Shown: one piece after another, positions 1 through 8,964 of the stretch | How positions within the stretch are numbered: the first letter of the stretch is position 1 | Layout: the number at the start of each line of letters is the position of its first letter | DNA from: Streptosporangium saharense | GTDB lineage: Bacteria; Actinomycetota; Actinomycetes; Streptosporangiales; Streptosporangiaceae | Direction of reading: 5' to 3' | Length of the DNA stretch: 64,000 bases | NCBI RefSeq assembly: GCF_014203715.1 | Contig: NZ_JACHJP010000001.1 | Span: forward strand, 1,342,432-1,406,431 | The notes under the pieces: generated by a model | Databases searched by the model: none | Told to the model about the DNA's origin: nothing | What the model saw: the letters and a program-made list of their open reading frames with translations, nothing else | Made by a program: the position numbers and the translations under genes

Positions 1-171
1 ATGGTCGCGATCCTGGCCCCGGTGCTGAGCCAGGGGCAGGCGATCACGGTGGCGCTCTGCTCCAGAATCGTGATCATTGTGGGTGACCTCGTTTGCGCCG
101 GTGCGGCGGGTTTCGCCGCCCGTCGTGACGTCGGTCCCACGCACGATCAAACAACGGGAAAACCCGTGTGA
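1..171 (+). CDS. C-terminal end of a polytopic membrane protein (partial)
   Basis: The reading frame is open at the left edge and ends with TGA at 169-171, giving the last 56 residues. Residues about 13-40 are strongly hydrophobic with an arginine in the middle (CSRIVIIVGDLVCAGAA), followed by a short basic and polar tail, which is how the last helix of a multi-span membrane protein looks. The arrangement of a small-residue helix after an SQGQA-type loop recalls the C-terminus of the lysylphosphatidylglycerol synthase transmembrane / YbhN flippase-like family, often found beside glycosyltransferases. That family call is tentative because most of the protein lies outside the window. Confidence 0.5.
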   Translation: MVAILAPVLSQGQAITVALCSRIVIIVGDLVCAGAAGFAARRDVGPTHDQTTGKPV

Positions 172-262
172 TTTACCCCACGTTTTCGGAGACGCTCGCA
201 ATAGAGTGAGGGGGAAATGGGAGAAGGATCCCGCGTGGACCCTTGAGGGGGAGTGATCGTTC

Positions 263-1384
263 TTGACGCCCCGAGTGCTCGTCGACGCCGCCGCGGTACC
301 AGCCGACCGCGGTGCTCTGATCAGATATGTCGACGGACTTCTCGCCGCGCTTGACCGGGCGGGAGCCGATCTGGCGATCGTGTGCCAACGCGCCGACGCC
401 GAACGCTACGCCGCGCTCGCGCCCTCGGCCAGGATCGTTCCAGGACCGCTCGGCATCGCCAACCGCGCCGCCAGGATCGCCTGGGAGCAGACCGGGCTGC
501 CGGTCGTCGCCCAGCAGGTGGGGGCCCAGGTGATCCACGCCCCCTACTACTCGATGCCGCTGCGCTCGGGGCTGCCGACCGTGGTGACCGTGCACGACGT
601 CACGTGGTTCACCGAGGCGTCCCAGCACGACACGGTCAGGGCCTCCTTCTTCCGCTCGGCCACCCGCACCGCCGTACGGCACGCGGCACGGGTCGTCGTC
701 CCGTCGAAGGCGACGCGGGACGAGCTGGTCAGGGTGCTGACCGCCGACCCGACCAGGATCGACGTGGCCTACCACGGGGTCGATCCACGGCTCTTCCACC
801 GCCCCTCCGAGCGGGAGCTGACGCACGCGGCCGACCGGCTCGGCCTGCACGGCACGCCGTACGTGGCCTTCCTCGGGCCGATGGAGCCCCGCAAGAACCT
901 GCCGAACCTGATCAGGGGGTTCGCCGGGGCGGTGCGTGACCTGCCCTTCCCGCCCGCGCTCGTGCTGGCGGGTGGCGTCCACGAGGCGGACGTGGACGCG
1001 GCGATCAACGAGGTGCCCTCGGACGTCAGGGTCGTCAGGCCCGGTTTCCTGGCCTTCTCCGACCTGTCCGGCTTCCTCGGCGGCGCGCTGGTGGCGGCCT
1101 TCCCCTCGCGGGGGGAGGGCTTCGGGCTTCCCGTGCTTGAGGCCATGGCCTGCGGCACGCCGGTGCTCACCACGCACCGCACCTCGCTGCCCGAGGTCGG
1201 CGGGGACGCGGTGGCCTACACCGAGCCCGACGCGGCCAGCATCGCCGACGCGCTGCGCTCGCTGCTGACCTCCGAGGATCACCGCGACGCCCTTTCCACG
1301 GCGGGACAGGCCAGGGCGAAGGAGTTCACCTGGGACGCCTCGGCCGAGGCCCATCTGTTGTCCTATCAGCGCGCGCTCGATTAA
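263..1384 (+). CDS. GT4-family glycosyltransferase (mannosyltransferase-like)
   Basis: Retaining GT-B glycosyltransferase that probably transfers a sugar from a nucleotide donor, likely GDP-mannose, to an envelope or lipid acceptor. The 373-residue length is normal for the family. The C-terminal half has a typical donor-binding segment, SRGEGFGLPVLEAMACG near residue 282, with the EX7E pair of GT4 enzymes, preceded by a FLGPMEPRKNL strand-loop near residue 207 that begins the second Rossmann domain. The start is TTG at 263, preceded by a purine-rich GAGGGGGAG sequence. Its neighbour at 1456 makes an activated sugar, so the two may act in one envelope-glycan pathway. The acceptor cannot be read from sequence. 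Confidence 0.85.
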   Translation: MTPRVLVDAAAVPADRGALIRYVDGLLAALDRAGADLAIVCQRADAERYAALAPSARIVPGPLGIANRAARIAWEQTGLPVVAQQVGAQVIHAPYYSMPLRSGLPTVVTVHDVTWFTEASQHDTVRASFFRSATRTAVRHAARVVVPSKATRDELVRVLTADPTRIDVAYHGVDPRLFHRPSERELTHAADRLGLHGTPYVAFLGPMEPRKNLPNLIRGFAGAVRDLPFPPALVLAGGVHEADVDAAINEVPSDVRVVRPGFLAFSDLSGFLGGALVAAFPSRGEGFGLPVLEAMACGTPVLTTHRTSLPEVGGDAVAYTEPDAASIADALRSLLTSEDHRDALSTAGQARAKEFTWDASAEAHLLSYQRALD

Positions 1385-1390
1385 CGAAAG

Positions 1391-1409
1391 AATCGATCTT
1401 CTATCGATT
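1391..1409. repeat. Short perfect inverted repeat between two sugar genes
   Basis: AATCGAT and ATCGATT are separated by the 5-base loop CTTCT, seven bases after the stop of the upstream glycosyltransferase. It has no T-run and could be a weak terminator, an RNA-processing hairpin or an operator for the gene at 1456. Confidence 0.5.
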
Positions 1410-1455
1410 AATGGGCTATTCAGCGTGTCGTTGAACGGTGAGCTAATCTCGCGGG

Positions 1456-2550
1456 ATGATGGAGACCCCTTTGCCGGAACTTGAGGCGATTCTTCTTGTC
1501 GGAGGACAAGGAACGCGACTGCGTCCGCTGACCCTGGGCACCCCGAAGCCGCTGCTGCCCACGGCGGGGGTCCCCTTCCTGGCGCACCAGCTCGCGCGGG
1601 CCCGTTCGTTCGGGGTGCGGCGCATCGTGTTCGCCACCTCCTACCGGGCCGAGATGTTCTCCGAGGCGTTCGGGGACGGCTCGGCCTTCGGGCTCTCCCT
1701 TGAGTACATGACGGAGGAGACGCCGCTGGGCACCGGGGGCGCCATCAGGAACGCCGCCGACGCGCTGACCTGCGGCCCCGACGCCCCGGTGCTGGTGCTC
1801 AACGGTGACATCTTGTCCGGCCACGACATCGGCGACCAGGTGGCCAGGCACACCGCCAGACAGGCCGCGGTGACGTTGCACCTGACCGAGGTTGAGGACC
1901 CCTCGCGTTTCGGCTGCGTGCCGACCGACGAGGACGGCCGGGTGACCGCGTTCCTGGAGAAGACCCCCAACCCGGTCACCAACCGGATCAACGCGGGCTG
2001 CTACGTCTTCACCCGGTCGGTGATCGACACCATCCCGGCGGGCGAGGTCGTCTCCGTCGAACGGGAGACCTTCCCCGGCCTCATCGAGGACGGCGCCCTG
2101 GTGCTCGGCTACGCCGACGCCTCCTACTGGCTGGACGTCGGCACGCCCGGCGCGTTCGTCCAGGGCTCCCGCGACCTGGTCCTCGGCCGTCTGGCCTCCC
2201 CGGCGCTGCCGGGCCCGACCGGCGACCTGCTGGCGCTGCCCGGCGCCGTGGTCGACGCGGGGGCGAAGGTGGACGGCGGCTCGGTCGTCGGCGCCCGGGC
2301 GGTCGTCGAGGCGGGCGCGCAGGTCTCCGGCAGCGTGCTCGGCGACGACTGCGTGATCCGCGCCGGGGCGTCCGTGACCGACTCGGTCGTCGGCATTGGC
2401 GCCAGGATCGAGCCGGGCGCGGTCCTGCGGGACGTGGTGGTCGGGGACGGCGCCGTCGTGGGGCCGGGCAACGAACTCCTGGCGGGCAGCCGTGTCTGGC
2501 CGGGCATCGTGCTGCCCGAGTGCGCCATCCGGTTCTCCAGCGACCGCTGA
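1456..2550 (+). CDS. Sugar-1-phosphate nucleotidyltransferase (mannose-1-phosphate guanylyltransferase type)
   Basis: Makes an NDP-sugar from a sugar 1-phosphate; the usual assignment for this two-domain form in actinomycetes is GDP-mannose pyrophosphorylase. Residues 13-26 hold the nucleotide-binding signature LVGGQGTRLRPLT, followed by the PKPLLP segment that binds the sugar phosphate. From about residue 255 the protein becomes a left-handed beta-helix of hexapeptide repeats (G-A-V-V-D-A-G-A-K-V style). There is little Shine-Dalgarno sequence, but TAATCT at 1444-1449 lies six bases before the ATG, so the transcript may be leaderless. Phosphomannomutase and a mannose/glucose phosphate isomerase lie at 60-62 kb, giving a plausible GDP-mannose route. 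GTP versus TTP specificity cannot be settled by eye. Confidence 0.85.
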   Translation: MMETPLPELEAILLVGGQGTRLRPLTLGTPKPLLPTAGVPFLAHQLARARSFGVRRIVFATSYRAEMFSEAFGDGSAFGLSLEYMTEETPLGTGGAIRNAADALTCGPDAPVLVLNGDILSGHDIGDQVARHTARQAAVTLHLTEVEDPSRFGCVPTDEDGRVTAFLEKTPNPVTNRINAGCYVFTRSVIDTIPAGEVVSVERETFPGLIEDGALVLGYADASYWLDVGTPGAFVQGSRDLVLGRLASPALPGPTGDLLALPGAVVDAGAKVDGGSVVGARAVVEAGAQVSGSVLGDDCVIRAGASVTDSVVGIGARIEPGAVLRDVVVGDGAVVGPGNELLAGSRVWPGIVLPECAIRFSSDR

Positions 2551-2571
2551 CGTTCCCGGTCGGTTTCTTCG

Positions 2572-3477
2572 GTGGAAAGGCGGTGGCGGCCGGACAGGCC
2601 GCTCGACCTGAGGGCGACCCTGCGCCCGTTGCGGCACGGTCCCACGGACCCCGCCTGGCGGCACACCGCCGACGGGGCGTTCTGGCGCACCTGCGCCACC
2701 CCCGACGGGCCGGGCACGCTGCGGGTCGCCATGTCTGTCGGGGGGTCTGCCGGGGGCGTCGTCGGCGCCGCGTGGGGTCCTGGGGCCGGATGGCTGCTGG
2801 AGACGCTGCCCGCGCTGCTCGGCGAGGACGACGACGCCTCGGGCTTCACCCCCGAGCACGAGGTCGTACGGCGCGCCGCGAAACGGCACGAGGGACTCAG
2901 GATCGGACGGACCTTCCGGGTCTTCGAGTCGCTGGTGCCCGCCGTACTGGAGCAGAAGGTTGTCAGTGAGGAGGGCTGGCGGGCGTGGCGGTGGCTGCTG
3001 CACCGCTACGGCGAACCGGCGCCGGGGCCCGCGCCAGAGGGGATGCGGGTCTTTCCCGAACCCGAGGTGTGGCGGTCGATCCCCTCGTGGGACTGGCACA
3101 GGGCGGGGGCCGAGGCCGTACGGGCCAGGACGATCGTGAACGCCGCCAGGCACGCCGCGAAGCTGGAGGCGGCGGGGGACAGCGCCGCGACGGACCTGCT
3201 GCTGCGGGCGCTGCCGGGGGTCGGGGTGTGGACGTCGGCGGAGGTGCGTCAGCGTTCGCACGGGGACGCGGACGCGCTCTCCGTCGGCGACTATCACCTG
3301 TCGTCGCTGGTCGGCTGGGCGCTGACCGGGCAGCGGACCGACGACGCGGGCATGTTGCGGCTACTGGCCCCCTATCTGGGGCACCGCCACCGGGTCAGCA
3401 GGTTGCTGAGGTTGGCCGGCGAACGCCCGCCCGCACGGGGGCCGAGGGCACGGGTACGGGACTATCGCTCGTTCTGA
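2572..3477 (+). CDS. AlkA-type DNA-3-methyladenine glycosylase family protein (HhH-GPD)
   Basis: Predicted base-excision repair enzyme that removes alkylated purines from DNA. The C-terminal half shows the helix-hairpin-helix LPGVGVWTSAEV at about residues 212-223, followed about 20 residues later by VGDYHL, where the aspartate is the expected catalytic residue of the HhH-GPD superfamily. The N-terminal 100 residues form the beta-rich domain seen in AlkA relatives. The gene starts 21 bases after the nucleotidyltransferase and could share its transcript. The 3' end overlaps an antisense small gene at 3395-3601. Confidence 0.87.
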   Translation: MERRWRPDRPLDLRATLRPLRHGPTDPAWRHTADGAFWRTCATPDGPGTLRVAMSVGGSAGGVVGAAWGPGAGWLLETLPALLGEDDDASGFTPEHEVVRRAAKRHEGLRIGRTFRVFESLVPAVLEQKVVSEEGWRAWRWLLHRYGEPAPGPAPEGMRVFPEPEVWRSIPSWDWHRAGAEAVRARTIVNAARHAAKLEAAGDSAATDLLLRALPGVGVWTSAEVRQRSHGDADALSVGDYHLSSLVGWALTGQRTDDAGMLRLLAPYLGHRHRVSRLLRLAGERPPARGPRARVRDYRSF

Positions 3478-3601
3478 GCGGGGTTCTTCTTCGGACCTCG
3501 GGGGCTTCTTCGTCGCGCCAGTCGCGGCTGTCACGGGTGTCGGTGCCGATCAGCGGGGCCAGCGCGGACACGGCCAGCAGGACGAGAAGGAACCAGGGCA
3601 T
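3395..3601 (-). CDS. Small single-span membrane protein
   Basis: A 68-residue protein with one N-terminal hydrophobic stretch (residues 2-19, MPWFLLVLLAVSALAPLIG) followed by a charged DTRDSRDWRDEE segment and a basic tail. A good ribosome-binding site, AGGAG, lies six bases upstream of the ATG on the minus strand, which is the main reason to accept it as real. Its last third lies antisense to the end of the DNA glycosylase gene. No function can be assigned; such short membrane proteins are common beside fbiC-type housekeeping genes in actinomycetes. Confidence 0.6.
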   Translation of the reverse strand: MPWFLLVLLAVSALAPLIGTDTRDSRDWRDEEAPEVRRRTPLRTSDSPVPVPSAPVRAGVRRPTSATC

Positions 3602-3763
3602 CGTGACTCCTGAGAGAGCGGTTTCCAGGGGGACGTCCTAAATATATGCAAGCGCAATAATTTACGTCCATCGAGATTTGCTTGAGCGTGTGGTTAAGCA
3701 GTGCTGAAGTCCCAGCCCCACCCCGCGCCCGGCTCACCGGCGGCCGGGTCGTAATGTGCCGTC

Positions 3764-6358
3764 ATGAGCGTCAACCCCACCGACAGCGCGATGCGCAGGG
3801 CCCTGGCCCGCGCCCGTGACGGCAAAGCTCTTGATCTCACCGAAGCCACCGTTCTCCTGCACGCCAGGGACGGCCACCTCGAAACCCTGCTCGAACACGC
3901 GGGACGGGTCAGGGACGCGGGTCTCGAAGCCGTCGGACGGCAGGGAACCATCACCTACAGCCGCAAGGTCTTCATACCGCTGACCCGCCTGTGTCGTGAC
4001 CGCTGCGGATACTGCACGTTCGCGACGGCCCCGCACAAGCTGGAGAGCGTGTTCCTGAGCCCCGACGAGGTGCTGGAGATCGCCAGGCAGGGCGCCGCGA
4101 TGGGGTGCAAGGAGGCGCTCTTCACTCTCGGCGACCGTCCGGAGGACCGCTGGCACCAGGCCCGCGAGTGGCTGGACGCGCACGGCTACGACGACACGCT
4201 CTCCTACGTCCGCGCGATGGCCATCAGGGTCCTTGAGGAGACCGGCCTGCTGCCGCACCTCAACCCGGGCGTCATGACCTGGCGTGACCTGCAACGCCTC
4301 AAGCCGGTCGCGCCGTCGATGGGCATGATGCTGGAGACGACCTCACGGGAGCTGTTCGAGGTCAAGGGCATGCCGCACTACGGCTCACCCGACAAGGATC
4401 CGGCCGTACGGCTGCGCGTGCTTGAGGACGCGGGCCGCAGCAACGTGCCCTTCACCAGCGGCATCCTCATCGGTATCGGCGAGACCGTGCAGGACAGGGC
4501 CGAGTCGCTGTTCGCGCTGCGCAGGATCGCCAGGGAGTACGGCGGGCTCCAGGAGACGATCGTCCAGAACTTCCGCGCGAAACCGGACACCGCGATGCGC
4601 GGCATGCCCGACGCCGACCTCCAGGAGTTGGCCGCCACGATCGCGGTAGCCCGGCTGGTCCTCGGTCCCCGCATGCGGGTGCAGGCGCCGCCGAACCTGG
4701 TCGACTCCGAGTACGACCTGATGATCAGGGCCGGGATCGACGACTGGGGCGGCGTCTCGCCGCTGACCCCCGACCACGTCAACCCGGAACGGCCGTGGCC
4801 GCAGATCGACGAACTGGCCGCCAGGACCGCGGCCTCCGGTTTCACACTGCGGGAACGGCTGACGATCTATCCGGAGTACGTGCTCGCGGGCGAGCCCTGG
4901 CTCGACCCCCGGCTGAGCGCGCACGTCGCGGCCCTCGCCGACCCGGAGACGGGCCTGGCCCGCGAGGACGCCGTGCTGGTCGGCCGCCCCTGGCAGGAGC
5001 CTGACGGCGGCTTCGTCTCCGCGGGCCGTACCGACCTGCACACCGCTGTGGACACCGAGGGGCGCACCGGTGACCGCCGCGAGGACTTCGACAACGTCTA
5101 CGGCGACTGGGACGCGCTGCGGGAACGGCTTCCCGCGGCCGCCGCTCCCTCGGCACTGGTCGGCGAGGTCGGCAGGGCCCTGCGGCGGGCCGCGGAGAAC
5201 CCCGCCGCGCTGACCGAGGAGGAGGCGATCGCCCTGCTCGACGTGGCGGGCGACCAGAACGGGGCAGGGGCCGACGACGCCGCCCTTGAGGAACTGTGCC
5301 GGATCGCCGACGACCTGCGCAGGCAGGCGGTCGGCGACGACGTGACCTACGTGGTCAACCGCAACATCAACTTCACCAACGTCTGCTACACCGGCTGCCG
5401 CTTCTGCGCGTTCGCGCAGCGCCGTACCGACGCCGACGCCTACACCCTCAGCCTGGAGCAGGTCGCCGACCGGGCGTGGGAGGGCTGGCAGGCCGGGGCG
5501 ACCGAGGTGTGCATGCAGGGCGGCATCCATCCCGACATGCCGGGCGACGCCTATTTCGACATCGCCAGGGCGGTCAAGGCGCGGGTGCCGGGGATGCACG
5601 TCCACGCCTTCTCCCCGATGGAGGTCATCAACGGCGCGAGCCGTACGAACCTGTCGATCGAGGACTGGCTCGTCGCCGCGCGGGAGGCCGGGGTCGACTC
5701 GCTGCCCGGCACCGCCGCCGAGATCCTCGACGACGACGTGCGCTGGGTGCTGACCAAGGGCAAACTGCCCGCCAAGGAGTGGGTCGAGGTCATCTCGACC
5801 GCGCACAGGGTGGGCATTCCGACGACCTCGACGATGATGTACGGCCACGTGGACACCCACGCCCACTGGGTACGGCACATCCGGCTCATCCGCCGCATGC
5901 AGGAGGAGACGGGCGGTTTCTCGGAGTTCGTCCTGCTGCCGTTCGTGCACCACAGCGCGCCCATCTACCTGGCCGGGATCGCCAGGCCGGGGCCGACGGC
6001 ACGGGAGAACCGCGCCGTGCACGCGCTGGCCAGGATCCTGCTGCACGGCGCGATCGACAACATCCAGTGCTCGTGGGTCAAACTCCGTGACGACCTGTGC
6101 CGTCAGGTGCTCCAGGGCGGCGTCAACGACCTGGGCGGCACACTGATGGAGGAGACGATCAGCCGGATGGCGGGCTCGGAGAACGGCTCGTTCAAGACGA
6201 TCACCGAGATCGGGGAGATGGTGGCGCCGACGGGGCGCCGGATCCGTCAGCGGACCACGGAGTACGGCACGCCGGACGCCGAGCGCCTCGCCGCCTCGGC
6301 CGCCAGCGACGGCGTCTGCCGCAGCGTCCGGGGTCTGCTGCCCCTCGAACAGGTCTGA
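3764..6358 (+). CDS. fbiC: FbiC, 7,8-didemethyl-8-hydroxy-5-deazariboflavin (FO) synthase
   Basis: Bifunctional radical-SAM enzyme that condenses tyrosine with 5-amino-6-ribitylamino-uracil to make FO, the deazaflavin core of coenzyme F420. The 864-residue protein is the actinobacterial CofG-CofH fusion. CofG half: radical-SAM cysteines C77, C81 and C84 in [10 protein letters not shown]. CofH half: C541, C545 and C548 in [10 protein letters not shown], followed by CMQGGIHPD and HAFSPMEV. There is no clear ribosome-binding site, but TAATGT at 3752-3757 sits six bases before the ATG, suggesting a leaderless transcript. The partner genes fbiB and fbiA lie at 49-51 kb, and an LLM-family enzyme that may use F420 is encoded at 33.5 kb. 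Confidence 0.97.
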   Translation: MSVNPTDSAMRRALARARDGKALDLTEATVLLHARDGHLETLLEHAGRVRDAGLEAVGRQGTITYSRKVFIPLTRLCRDRCGYCTFATAPHKLESVFLSPDEVLEIARQGAAMGCKEALFTLGDRPEDRWHQAREWLDAHGYDDTLSYVRAMAIRVLEETGLLPHLNPGVMTWRDLQRLKPVAPSMGMMLETTSRELFEVKGMPHYGSPDKDPAVRLRVLEDAGRSNVPFTSGILIGIGETVQDRAESLFALRRIAREYGGLQETIVQNFRAKPDTAMRGMPDADLQELAATIAVARLVLGPRMRVQAPPNLVDSEYDLMIRAGIDDWGGVSPLTPDHVNPERPWPQIDELAARTAASGFTLRERLTIYPEYVLAGEPWLDPRLSAHVAALADPETGLAREDAVLVGRPWQEPDGGFVSAGRTDLHTAVDTEGRTGDRREDFDNVYGDWDALRERLPAAAAPSALVGEVGRALRRAAENPAALTEEEAIALLDVAGDQNGAGADDAALEELCRIADDLRRQAVGDDVTYVVNRNINFTNVCYTGCRFCAFAQRRTDADAYTLSLEQVADRAWEGWQAGATEVCMQGGIHPDMPGDAYFDIARAVKARVPGMHVHAFSPMEVINGASRTNLSIEDWLVAAREAGVDSLPGTAAEILDDDVRWVLTKGKLPAKEWVEVISTAHRVGIPTTSTMMYGHVDTHAHWVRHIRLIRRMQEETGGFSEFVLLPFVHHSAPIYLAGIARPGPTARENRAVHALARILLHGAIDNIQCSWVKLRDDLCRQVLQGGVNDLGGTLMEETISRMAGSENGSFKTITEIGEMVAPTGRRIRQRTTEYGTPDAERLAASAASDGVCRSVRGLLPLEQV

Positions 6359-6399
6359 GTCACCGGGCGGGGGCTCTCTTGGGGTCTCCGCCCGGTAAG

Positions 6400-7035
6400 T
6401 CACTTCTTCTGGGTGAGGGCGTCGAGGATCACGTCGAGGCCGAAGTCGAACTCGTCGCCGAAGTCGTAGCCGGGCCTGAGGACGTGTTCGGTCGCCATCT
6501 CGACGAGGTGGGGGTAGGCGTCGGCGAAGGCCTGCCGTGTCATCGGTTCGACGACGTCGGTCACGCTCTGCGGGCCGTCGAAGGGCAGAGTCGTCTCCTG
6601 GAGGGCGAAGCCGTACACGTAGCTGTCGAGCAGCGCGTAGGCGTGGGCGGCCATCCGCACCGAGAAGCCCGCCCCGCGCAGGATGCCGAGGACCGCGTTG
6701 TGGTGCCGCAGGGTCGCGGGCCCCGGGGTGGTCCGTGACTCCAGGAGCCCGAGCGCCCAGGGATGGCGCCTCAGCACGCGGCGGGCCGACTCCGCCCGCC
6801 GCCTGAGCTCCGAACGCCAGTCGCCGTCGGCCGACGGCAGTTCGATCTCCTGGAAGACGAGATCGACGATGCCGTCGAGGATCTCGTCCTTGTTGGCGAC
6901 GTGGTGGTAGACCGACATCGGCTTGACGCCGAGTGCCTGGGCGAGCGAACGGATCGTCAGCGATCCGATTCCCCCGGCGTCGGCGACCGCGAGTGCGCCG
7001 TGCAACACCCGTTCCCGGCTGAGCGGAGCCATCAT
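6400..7035 (-). CDS. TetR-family repressor with TetR-type C-terminal domain
   Basis: Predicted ligand-responsive DNA-binding repressor of 211 residues. The N-terminal helix-turn-helix is clear: SLTIRSLAQALGVKPMSVYHHVANKDEILDGIVD (residues about 25-58). The remainder resembles the TetR_C ligand-binding domain, with VFQEIELP near residue 60 and the ALLDSYVYGF segment that forms the dimer bundle. It is transcribed away from the DUF4386 gene, and two identical palindromes lie between them, so it most likely represses itself and that membrane protein. The ligand is unknown. Confidence 0.9.
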   Translation of the reverse strand: MMAPLSRERVLHGALAVADAGGIGSLTIRSLAQALGVKPMSVYHHVANKDEILDGIVDLVFQEIELPSADGDWRSELRRRAESARRVLRRHPWALGLLESRTTPGPATLRHHNAVLGILRGAGFSVRMAAHAYALLDSYVYGFALQETTLPFDGPQSVTDVVEPMTRQAFADAYPHLVEMATEHVLRPGYDFGDEFDFGLDVILDALTQKK

Positions 7036-7056
7036 CCTCCCCGGCGATTGTCCTTT

Positions 7057-7092
7057 CGTACTTAGTACGTTACCTTGGCCGTACTTAGTACG
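7057..7092. promoter_or_regulatory. Duplicated palindromic operator for the adjacent TetR repressor
   Basis: The 13-mer CGTACTTAGTACG occurs twice, at 7057-7069 and 7080-7092, with starts 23 bp apart, i.e. about two helical turns. Each copy is a perfect GTACT-t-AGTAC palindrome. The site lies in the intergenic region between the divergent repressor and DUF4386 genes, where a TetR operator is expected. Confidence 0.8.
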
Positions 7093-7131
7093 AGGACGCT
7101 CCGAGGATCGGGTGCGGTGGGGAAGGTAGAA

Positions 7132-7767
7132 ATGTCAGTGAGAACAACGGGGCGAGCCGTGGGCGCCCTCTTCCTGCTCGCGTTCGTCGTCTACATGACG
7201 GGCAACGCCCTGGCCGGTTCCGGGGAGGCCGCCGACCAGGCGCGAACGGGGGCGGGAGCGCTGTTGATGCTGGCCAACTCCGCCGCCGTCGCGGGCATCG
7301 GGGTGCTGATGTTCCCCGTCCTGAGGCGTCACCACGAACTCTCCGCCCACGTCTACCTGGTCTCCAGGGTGGTCGAGGCGGTGATGCTGGCCGTCGGGGT
7401 CGTCTTCCTGCTGCTGCTGATCCCCCTCGCGCGGGACGCCTCCGCCCTGCCGTCGCTGGCCTCCGTCGCCCGGCAGGGGAACCTCTACGCCTACCAGATC
7501 GCCATGATCTCCCTGGGCCTCGGCAGCCTGATGTTCTGCCGCGTCCTGTTCCAGGCGAGACTCGTGCCCAGGTTCATGGCGATATGGGGGATGGTGGGGT
7601 ACGCGGTCTTCGCGACGGGGGCGATCCTTGAGGTCCTCGGGTACGGCGTCGGCGTCACCCTGTCGATCCCGGGCGGCCTGTTCGAGGTCGCCCTGGGAGT
7701 GCTCCTGGTGGCGAAGGGCTTCCCCGCCGAGCCGAGCCACGACCGCGAGGAAGCGGCCTATCTCTGA
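7132..7767 (+). CDS. DUF4386-like polytopic membrane protein
   Basis: A 211-residue integral membrane protein with about six hydrophobic segments (for example GALFLLAFVVYMTGNAL at 9-25, AVMLAVGVVFLLLLIPLA and the C-terminal SIPGGLFEVALGVLLVAKGF). The layout matches DUF4386, a family with no established biochemical role. I chose ATG 7132 because GGGGAAGG lies just upstream; a start further 5' would run into the operator. It is probably controlled by the divergent TetR repressor through the duplicated operator at 7057-7092. Confidence 0.75.
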   Translation: MSVRTTGRAVGALFLLAFVVYMTGNALAGSGEAADQARTGAGALLMLANSAAVAGIGVLMFPVLRRHHELSAHVYLVSRVVEAVMLAVGVVFLLLLIPLARDASALPSLASVARQGNLYAYQIAMISLGLGSLMFCRVLFQARLVPRFMAIWGMVGYAVFATGAILEVLGYGVGVTLSIPGGLFEVALGVLLVAKGFPAEPSHDREEAAYL

Positions 7768-7777
7768 GGGGACGGGG

Positions 7778-8272
7778 TCACTCGACGACCTTGTTCAGGA
7801 AGGTCGTGAGATTTGTGGTGGTGCGGGTTATCTGTTCTTCCAGGGTCAGGGACTCGTGGAGGCGGGCGCCGGGGGCGGCTTCTTTCTTGCCGCGTAGGTA
7901 GAGGGAGCAGGCCAGGTCGGTGCAGATGTAGGCGCCGACGGAGTTTCCCTGCTGTCCGGTCTTTCCGGCCCTGCGGGCGGTCAGCAGGCATACGCCGTCC
8001 CCGGGGTGCATGGTCAGGCACAGTGAGCACATGCTTCGCCGTACATGACCGGCGTGGGGGGCTGCCTGGCGCAGAGCTATGCCGATGAGGCCGTCGCCGG
8101 ACTCGGCGACCAGATAGGCCCGCTCCGGGGAGGCGGGGTCGCGCCAGCCGAGGAAGTCCAGGTCGTCCCAGGGCCGCGTGGCCAGATCGCGGGGTACGGC
8201 CAGCCGCTTCGCCTCCCCCTTGGTGCAGTTGACGAACGACGCGCGGAGGTCGCGCTCGGTAACCGGTCTCAT
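7778..8272 (-). CDS. FBP-domain protein (FusB-like treble-clef zinc finger)
   Basis: A 164-residue protein resembling the actinobacterial FBP-domain family, related to FusB/FusC proteins that bind elongation factor G. The C-terminal half has the zinc-finger pattern: MCSLCLTMHPG near residue 85, then a second pair in YICTDLACSLYLRGKK. The N-terminal half carries the conserved FVNCTKGEAKRL and DDLDFLGWRDP segments. Whether it affects fusidic acid sensitivity or ribosome recycling here is unknown. The ATG at 8272 is the start that gives the family N-terminus; a longer open frame upstream is spurious. It is divergent from the TetR gene at 8345. Confidence 0.82.
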   Translation of the reverse strand: MRPVTERDLRASFVNCTKGEAKRLAVPRDLATRPWDDLDFLGWRDPASPERAYLVAESGDGLIGIALRQAAPHAGHVRRSMCSLCLTMHPGDGVCLLTARRAGKTGQQGNSVGAYICTDLACSLYLRGKKEAAPGARLHESLTLEEQITRTTTNLTTFLNKVVE

Positions 8273-8344
8273 GGCGGGGACGCTATCCTTTCTTAGGAGG
8301 TCTAGGCAAATGCTTAAACCCACTAAGTAGGCAGAGGGAGGCGC

Positions 8345-8914
8345 ATGGCACGCGCGGGAGTGACCGTCGAGCGGCTGACGAGGGCGGCGGCGGATCTGGC
8401 CGACGAGATCGGCTTCGAGAACGTGACCGTCTCGGCGCTCGCACGCGGGTTCGGCGTCACGGACGCGAGCATGTACTCCCACATCAGGAACGTGCGCGAC
8501 CTCCGGACGAAGGTGGCGATCCTCGCCCTGACCGAGCTGGCGGAGCGGGCCGCCGCCGCGCTGGCGGGGCGTTCCGGTAAGGACGCGCTGGTGGCCTTCG
8601 CCAACGCCTACCGCGACTACGCCAGGGAGCATCCCGGGAGATACGCCGCGACACGCTTCGAACTGGACCCGGACAGCGCCTCAGCCGAGGCGGCGACCCG
8701 GCACTCGGAGATGACGCGGGCGCTGCTGCGCGGCTACGACCTGCCGGAGCCCGCCCAGACCGATGCGGTACGGCTGCTGCACGGCTTCTTCCACGGATAC
8801 GTCAGCCTGGAGACGGCGGGCGGGTTCAGCCATTCGCAGGCGGTCGACGCCTCCTGGGCCAGGAACCTGGACGCCCTCGACGTCCTCCTGCGGAACTGGC
8901 CGTCCCAAATGTGA
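8345..8914 (+). CDS. TetR-family transcriptional regulator
   Basis: 189-residue regulator with an N-terminal helix-turn-helix, FENVTVSALARGFGVTDASMYSHIRNVRDLRTKV, at about residues 24-57. The C-terminal part, with ATRHSEMTRALLRGYDLPE and LLHGFFHGYVSLETAGGF, resembles the TetR_C_33 (WHG) ligand-binding domain. A GGGAGGC ribosome-binding site precedes the ATG. It is divergent from the FBP gene with a 72-bp gap that holds no obvious perfect palindrome. The stop codon overlaps a GTG that could start the following gene, so the two may be cotranscribed. Confidence 0.88.
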   Translation: MARAGVTVERLTRAAADLADEIGFENVTVSALARGFGVTDASMYSHIRNVRDLRTKVAILALTELAERAAAALAGRSGKDALVAFANAYRDYAREHPGRYAATRFELDPDSASAEAATRHSEMTRALLRGYDLPEPAQTDAVRLLHGFFHGYVSLETAGGFSHSQAVDASWARNLDALDVLLRNWPSQM

Positions 8915-8964
8915 GGTCCGAGGAGCGCCGGTGCCCGGGGTGCGGGCCGTACGACGATGGCGGA

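Noticed and set aside
1420..3297. A long minus-strand open frame of 625 codons opposite the nucleotidyltransferase and DNA glycosylase genes
   Set aside because: It is the antisense shadow of two clearly recognisable genes; its translation is Arg/Gly/Pro/Val-rich with no family motifs.
4385..6403. A 672-codon minus-strand frame opposite fbiC
   Set aside because: Shadow of fbiC caused by high GC at third positions; composition is dominated by G, R, V, D and H and it has no ribosome-binding site.
7132..8344. A single long minus-strand gene from 8632 to 7778
   Set aside because: The upstream part runs through the TetR coding region; the FBP family N-terminus and the divergent promoter gap place the start at 8272.
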